Source: Mesorhizobium opportunistum WSM2075 (GTDB lineage Bacteria; Pseudomonadota; Alphaproteobacteria; Rhizobiales; Rhizobiaceae). Taken from it: DNA of 64,000 bases. The stretch's first letter is position 1. Each line of letters opens with the position of its first letter. The stretch is from the NCBI RefSeq assembly GCF_000176035.2, contig NC_015675.1, positions 2,050,001 through 2,114,000 of the forward strand, given 5' to 3'. Under the pieces are notes generated by a model. It was given only the letters and a program-made list of their open reading frames with translations. It was not told the origin of the DNA and did not search any database. Of the stretch, positions 60,420-64,000 are shown piece by piece. The translations under genes were made by a program, and so were the position numbers.

Positions 60420-61514
60420 GTGCCGGAAAAACCGGATCGGAATGCAATTGAAGTCGTAAACGTCAGTAAAATTTTCGGATCAGGGGAAGGGCAGGTCGCT
60501 GCCCTCGACACGGTCTCGGTAACCATCCGCGAAAACGAGTTCTTCACGCTGCTGGGACCATCCGGCTGCGGCAAGACCACGCTGCTGCGGCTGATCGCCG
60601 GCTTCGATTTTCCAACCGCCGGCGAGATCCTGCTTTACGGCCAGGACATCGCACCGTTGCCGCCCTTCAAGCGGCCGGTCAACACCGTCTTCCAGTCCTA
60701 CGCGCTGTTTCCGCACATGACGGTGGCCGACAATATCGGCTTCGGCCTTGAAATGCTGGGCAAGCCCAAGGCCGAGATCAAGGCACGCGTCGCCGAGATG
60801 CTGAAGCTGGTCAAGATGGAAGCGCTGGCGGGCCGGCGCACCAGCCAGATCTCCGGCGGCCAGCAGCAGCGCGTGGCACTGGCCCGGGCGCTGGCGCCGC
60901 AGCCCAAAGTGCTGTTGCTCGACGAACCACTATCCGCACTCGACTACAAGCTGCGCAAGGAGATGCAGATCGAACTGAAGCGGCTGCAGCACGAGACCGG
61001 CATCACCTTCATCTTCGTCACCCACGACCAGGAAGAAGCGCTGACGATGTCGGACCGCATCGCGGTGATGTCGTCGGGCAAGATCCTGCAGGTCGGCTCG
61101 CCCTGGGACATTTACGACAAGCCGGCGGAACGCTTCGTCGCCGACTTCATCGGCGAAACCAACTTTCTCACCGCGGCGATAACGGGCATCGGCAACGGAA
61201 GGGCTCGCGCGACGCTCAAATCCGGCACGGCCATCGAGGCGACCATTGCCGAAGGCTTCCAGCCAAAGGACAACGCCACCGTGGTGGTGAGGCCCGAGCA
61301 TGCCAAGCTGACGAGGGACAAGGGCGACCTCGCGGGCACGGTCGAAAACATCGTCTATTTCGGCACTGACACGCATATCCATGTCCAGCTCGACAGCGGC
61401 GAGGCCTTCACCGTGCGCCAGCAGAACACGCGCAGCGCCGGCTGCGGTTTCGAACGTGGCGACAAGGTCGGCATCATGATCGGCAACGACGCCGCGCAAG
61501 TGCTGAGGGACTGA
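60420..61514 (+). CDS. Polyamine-type ABC transporter ATPase (PotA-like)
   Basis: A 364-residue ABC ATPase. Walker [10 protein letters not shown] at residues 46-54, Q-loop [13 protein letters not shown], signature [14 protein letters not shown], Walker [13 protein letters not shown], and H-loop [11 protein letters not shown]-terminal TOBE domain (about 285-360) is typical of the spermidine/putrescine PotA type. The GTG at 60420 has GAGG six bases upstream; GTG at 60408 or an earlier start is possible. It is first of four transporter genes. Confidence 0.9.
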   Translation: MPEKPDRNAIEVVNVSKIFGSGEGQVAALDTVSVTIRENEFFTLLGPSGCGKTTLLRLIAGFDFPTAGEILLYGQDIAPLPPFKRPVNTVFQSYALFPHMTVADNIGFGLEMLGKPKAEIKARVAEMLKLVKMEALAGRRTSQISGGQQQRVALARALAPQPKVLLLDEPLSALDYKLRKEMQIELKRLQHETGITFIFVTHDQEEALTMSDRIAVMSSGKILQVGSPWDIYDKPAERFVADFIGETNFLTAAITGIGNGRARATLKSGTAIEATIAEGFQPKDNATVVVRPEHAKLTRDKGDLAGTVENIVYFGTDTHIHVQLDSGEAFTVRQQNTRSAGCGFERGDKVGIMIGNDAAQVLRD

Positions 61515-62434
61515 TGGCCACCGCGGAAGAAGTCGCCAAGGCAGCGGAGCGGCGCGATGTGCGTGACCGCTGGCTGTTGTCAGCACCGGCGCTGCTGGTC
61601 ATTCTGTTTGCCGCGACCGGCCCGTTGCTGATCGTGCTTGTCTATTCGTTCCTGACGCCAGGCGCCTATGGCGACGTGAAATGGCAGTTCTCGTCCGACG
61701 CCTGGACATCGGTGCTGCTGGAGCGCGACATTTTCGACGATACGCTTTCGCTCGCGGCGGCGCATGTCACCATCTTTTGGCGTTCGATAAAGCTTGCGGT
61801 GGTGACGACGCTCGCGACCTTGGCGCTCGGTTTCCCGACCGCCTATTTCATGGCAACGCGCAGCGAAAAGACCAGGGATCTCTGGCTGTTCCTGATCACT
61901 ATCCCGTTCTGGACCAACCTCCTGATCCGGACCTTCGCCGTGCTGCAGATCATTCGCAACGAAGGCATCATCAACACGATCCTCTTGAAGCTCGGCATCG
62001 TCTCGGCGCCGGTCCAGATCCTCTACACCGACACGGCGATCCTGGTCGGCATGGCCTATGTCTACCTGCCGCTGATGGTGCTGCCGATCTATGCCAGCAT
62101 GGAGAAGCTCGATTTTCGTTTGGTCGAGGCGGGCTATGATCTCTACGCGACACGCTTCAAGGTGCTGCGCAAGATCATTTTCCCGCTGGTCAAACCCGGC
62201 GTCATCGCCGGCTCGATCCTGGTTTTCATCCCCGCACTTGGCGCCTATGTGACGCCGAGCGTGCTTGGCGGCGGCAAGAACATGATGCTGTCCAACCTGA
62301 TCGAACTGCAGTTCGGCCAGGGCCGCAACTGGCCGCTCGGCTCGGCGCTGTCGATCACGGTGATGATCATCGTCATGGTGGCGCTGCTGGCGTATGTGCG
62401 CAATGCCGGCAAGTCGGGGGTGCGTCATGGCTGA
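61514..62434 (+). CDS. Polyamine-type ABC permease (PotB-like)
   Basis: A 306-residue inner-membrane permease with six helices. The first is LLSAPALLVILFAATGPLLI. The EAA-like loop is EAGYDLYATRFKVLRKIIFP, and ITIPFWTNLLIRTFAVLQII is typical of PotB. The ATG shares a base with the TGA of the ATPase gene (TGATG), so the two are coupled. Confidence 0.92.
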   Translation: MATAEEVAKAAERRDVRDRWLLSAPALLVILFAATGPLLIVLVYSFLTPGAYGDVKWQFSSDAWTSVLLERDIFDDTLSLAAAHVTIFWRSIKLAVVTTLATLALGFPTAYFMATRSEKTRDLWLFLITIPFWTNLLIRTFAVLQIIRNEGIINTILLKLGIVSAPVQILYTDTAILVGMAYVYLPLMVLPIYASMEKLDFRLVEAGYDLYATRFKVLRKIIFPLVKPGVIAGSILVFIPALGAYVTPSVLGGGKNMMLSNLIELQFGQGRNWPLGSALSITVMIIVMVALLAYVRNAGKSGVRHG

Positions 62435-63227
62435 CAACTTCTCCATCAAGCACCAGCCGGGGTTCACGGCGATCGCCGCGACCTGCTTCGTCGTGCTCTA
62501 TCTGCCCATCATGGTGCTGGTCATCTACGCCTTCAACGCGGCCAGCTCGACATCGGAATGGGGCGGGTTTTCGTTCAAATGGTTCCAGTCGGCGTACCAG
62601 AACACGCAGGTCATCGATGCGACGCTGCGATCCTTCCAGATCGGTTCCATCGCGGCGGTGCTTTCGACCATCTTCGCCACCATGGCCGCGCTCGCCACCA
62701 CGCGCACGGCATCCTATCCCGGCCTCACCTTCAAATACGCGGCAATCAACCAGCCGCTGATGGTGCCCGAGATCGTCACCGGCGTGGCGCTGCTGATCTT
62801 CTTCTCGCGCATCAAGATCTTCACCGGCTATTCGGGGATAGGCTACCTGGTCGCCGCGCATACGGCGTTCTGCATTCCCTTCGCCTACCTGCCGATCCGG
62901 GCGCGGCTGGAGAATATGGACCTGACGCTGGAACGTGCCGCAGCCGACCTCTACGCGACGCCGTGGAAGACCTTCCGCCGCATCACGCTGCCGCTTTTGT
63001 GGCCCGGCATCCTGGCCGGACTGATGCTGGCCTTCGTCATCTCGCTCGATGACGTGGTCATCACCGAGTTCGTCAAATCGGGCGGCCAGGACACGCTGCC
63101 CACCTACATGCTCGGCCAGATCCGCCGCGGCATCACACCCGAGATCAACGCGATATCGACCGCTTTCCTGCTGCTTTCGGTCGCGATCGTCACGTTGTTT
63201 TTCTTCGTCAGCAGGAAACGAGACTGA
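62427..63227 (+). CDS. Polyamine-type ABC permease (PotC-like)
   Basis: A 266-residue inner-membrane permease with six helices (for example FTAIAATCFVVLYLPIMVLV) and the EAA-like loop ERAAADLYATPWKTFRRITL. The MVPEIVTGVALLIFFSRI and VISLDDVVITEFVKSGGQDT motifs are usual for PotC. The start at 62427 overlaps the end of potB by eight bases. Confidence 0.92.
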   Translation: MADNFSIKHQPGFTAIAATCFVVLYLPIMVLVIYAFNAASSTSEWGGFSFKWFQSAYQNTQVIDATLRSFQIGSIAAVLSTIFATMAALATTRTASYPGLTFKYAAINQPLMVPEIVTGVALLIFFSRIKIFTGYSGIGYLVAAHTAFCIPFAYLPIRARLENMDLTLERAAADLYATPWKTFRRITLPLLWPGILAGLMLAFVISLDDVVITEFVKSGGQDTLPTYMLGQIRRGITPEINAISTAFLLLSVAIVTLFFFVSRKRD

Positions 63228-63250
63228 AACCTGAAATGGGAGTTAGAACG

Positions 63251-64000
63251 ATGAACTGGAAGACAACAGCGACCGCCATGGGGTTGGCGTTGCTCGCATC
63301 GACGGGGCTTGCCCGCGCCGAGGGCGTGCTCAACATCTACAATTGGGGCAACTACACCAGCCCCGACGTGATCAAGAAGTTCGAGGACAAATACAAGGTC
63401 AAGGTGACCATCACCGACTACGATTCCAACGACACCGCGCTTGCCAAGATTCGCCAGGGCGGCACCGGTTTCGACATCGCGGTTCCGTCGCAGACCTATG
63501 TGCCGATCTGGATCAAGGAAGGTCTCGTGCTGGAGACCGATCCAGGCAAGATGGAGAACTTCAAGAACGTGGCGCCGGAATGGGCCAATCCTGAATTCGA
63601 CCCTGGCCGCAAATATTCCGTGCCATGGGCCTGGGGCACGATCGGCGTCGTCGTCAACACCGATGCCTACAAGGGCCCGGCCGACACGTGGGGTATTGTC
63701 TTCAACACGCCGGACGAACTGAAGGGCAAGGTCAATGTCGTCCCGGAAATGGGCGACGTCATCTTCGCGGCGATCAAATATGTCGGCGGCCAGCAGTGCA
63801 CCGATGACAAGGCGGTGCTGAAGAAGGTGCGTGACCTCTTGGTGGCGGCCAAGCCGAACTGGATCGCCATGGAATACAACACCATCGAAAAGATGGGCGC
63901 CGGCGACTTCAAGGCAACCAGCGACTGGAACGGCTCGGCGCTGCGCCAGCGGCTGGCCAACCCGGCCATCCACTACAATTATCCGAAGGAAGGCTTTGGC
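63251..64000 (+). CDS. Polyamine-type ABC binding protein (PotD-like), 3' truncated
   Basis: The frame starts at the ATG at 63251, with GGGAG ten or so bases upstream, and stays open to the end of the window, so 250 residues are visible. It has a signal peptide (MNWKTTATAMGLALLASTGL, cleavage near ARA-EG) and the PotD/PotF beginning: EGVLNIYNWGNYTSPDVIKK, then TITDYDSNDTALAKIRQGG and YDIAVPSQ-like GFDIAVPSQTY. The SVPWAWGTIGVVVNTD stretch lines the ligand cleft in this family. Ligand (putrescine, spermidine or other) cannot be fixed from the fragment. Confidence 0.92.
   Translation, partial: MNWKTTATAMGLALLASTGLARAEGVLNIYNWGNYTSPDVIKKFEDKYKVKVTITDYDSNDTALAKIRQGGTGFDIAVPSQTYVPIWIKEGLVLETDPGKMENFKNVAPEWANPEFDPGRKYSVPWAWGTIGVVVNTDAYKGPADTWGIVFNTPDELKGKVNVVPEMGDVIFAAIKYVGGQQCTDDKAVLKKVRDLLVAAKPNWIAMEYNTIEKMGAGDFKATSDWNGSALRQRLANPAIHYNYPKEGFG

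Overview
The window is high-GC alphaproteobacterial DNA, most likely from Mesorhizobium or a close relative in the Rhizobiales. The main evidence is a rhizobial-type flagellar locus with VisN/VisR, the OmpR-like regulator Rem, MotC and MotE, FlaF/FlbT and two short flagellins. No sequence search was possible, so the genus is an inference from gene content. No tRNA, rRNA, CRISPR array, transposase or integrase was seen.

Layout. Positions 1-2,116 hold the 3' part of an ornithine decarboxylase-like gene, a GNAT acetyltransferase and a small SCP2-like protein. Positions 2,325-3,878 hold the distal end of the flagellar cluster: an unknown membrane-anchored protein, a FlgN-like protein and a rod-binding (FlgJ N-terminal type) protein. 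Positions 4,056-14,277 are accessory: a tandem HD-GYP/LuxR protein, a monooxygenase-like small protein, an AmiC-like binding protein, a frameshifted membrane gene, unknown genes, a BTAD/TPR regulator, an EamA exporter, a 43-residue small protein coupled to a membrane protein, and a DUF1194 (VWA-like) exported protein. About 7 kb of this (7,441-14,277) is bounded by a direct repeat of the 3' end of fliJ.

Positions 14,292-48,359 are almost all flagellar genes on the minus strand. Reading in the direction of transcription they are DUF1217-flgF-fliI-unknown; flgBC-fliE-flgGAI-motE-flgH-fliL-fliP; two flagellins, each with its own terminator; fliF-fliH-motB-motC-fliK-transglycosylase; rem; flgE-flgK-flgL-flaF-flbT-flgD-fliQ; flhA-fliR-fliJ. 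A block of three non-flagellar genes (monooxygenase, ClC channel, MFS exporter; 17,630-21,506) separates fliQ from flhA. On the plus strand motA-fliM-fliN-fliG-flhB-unknown (48,519-53,352) runs toward visR-visN (53,398-54,875, minus).

Positions 55,373-64,000 hold a TMEM43-like membrane protein and then an apparent polyamine module: an acetylpolyamine amidohydrolase-like enzyme, a TetR regulator, a YtcJ-like amidohydrolase, and a spermidine/putrescine-type ABC transporter whose binding-protein gene runs off the end.

In S. meliloti, VisN/VisR activate rem and Rem activates the structural genes; the same cascade is likely here. The set covers export gate, ATPase, rod, hook, rings, switch, motor and filament. 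No strong case for a wholly new system emerged. The best leads are the fliJ-flanked island and its translationally coupled small ORF/membrane protein/VWA-like cluster.
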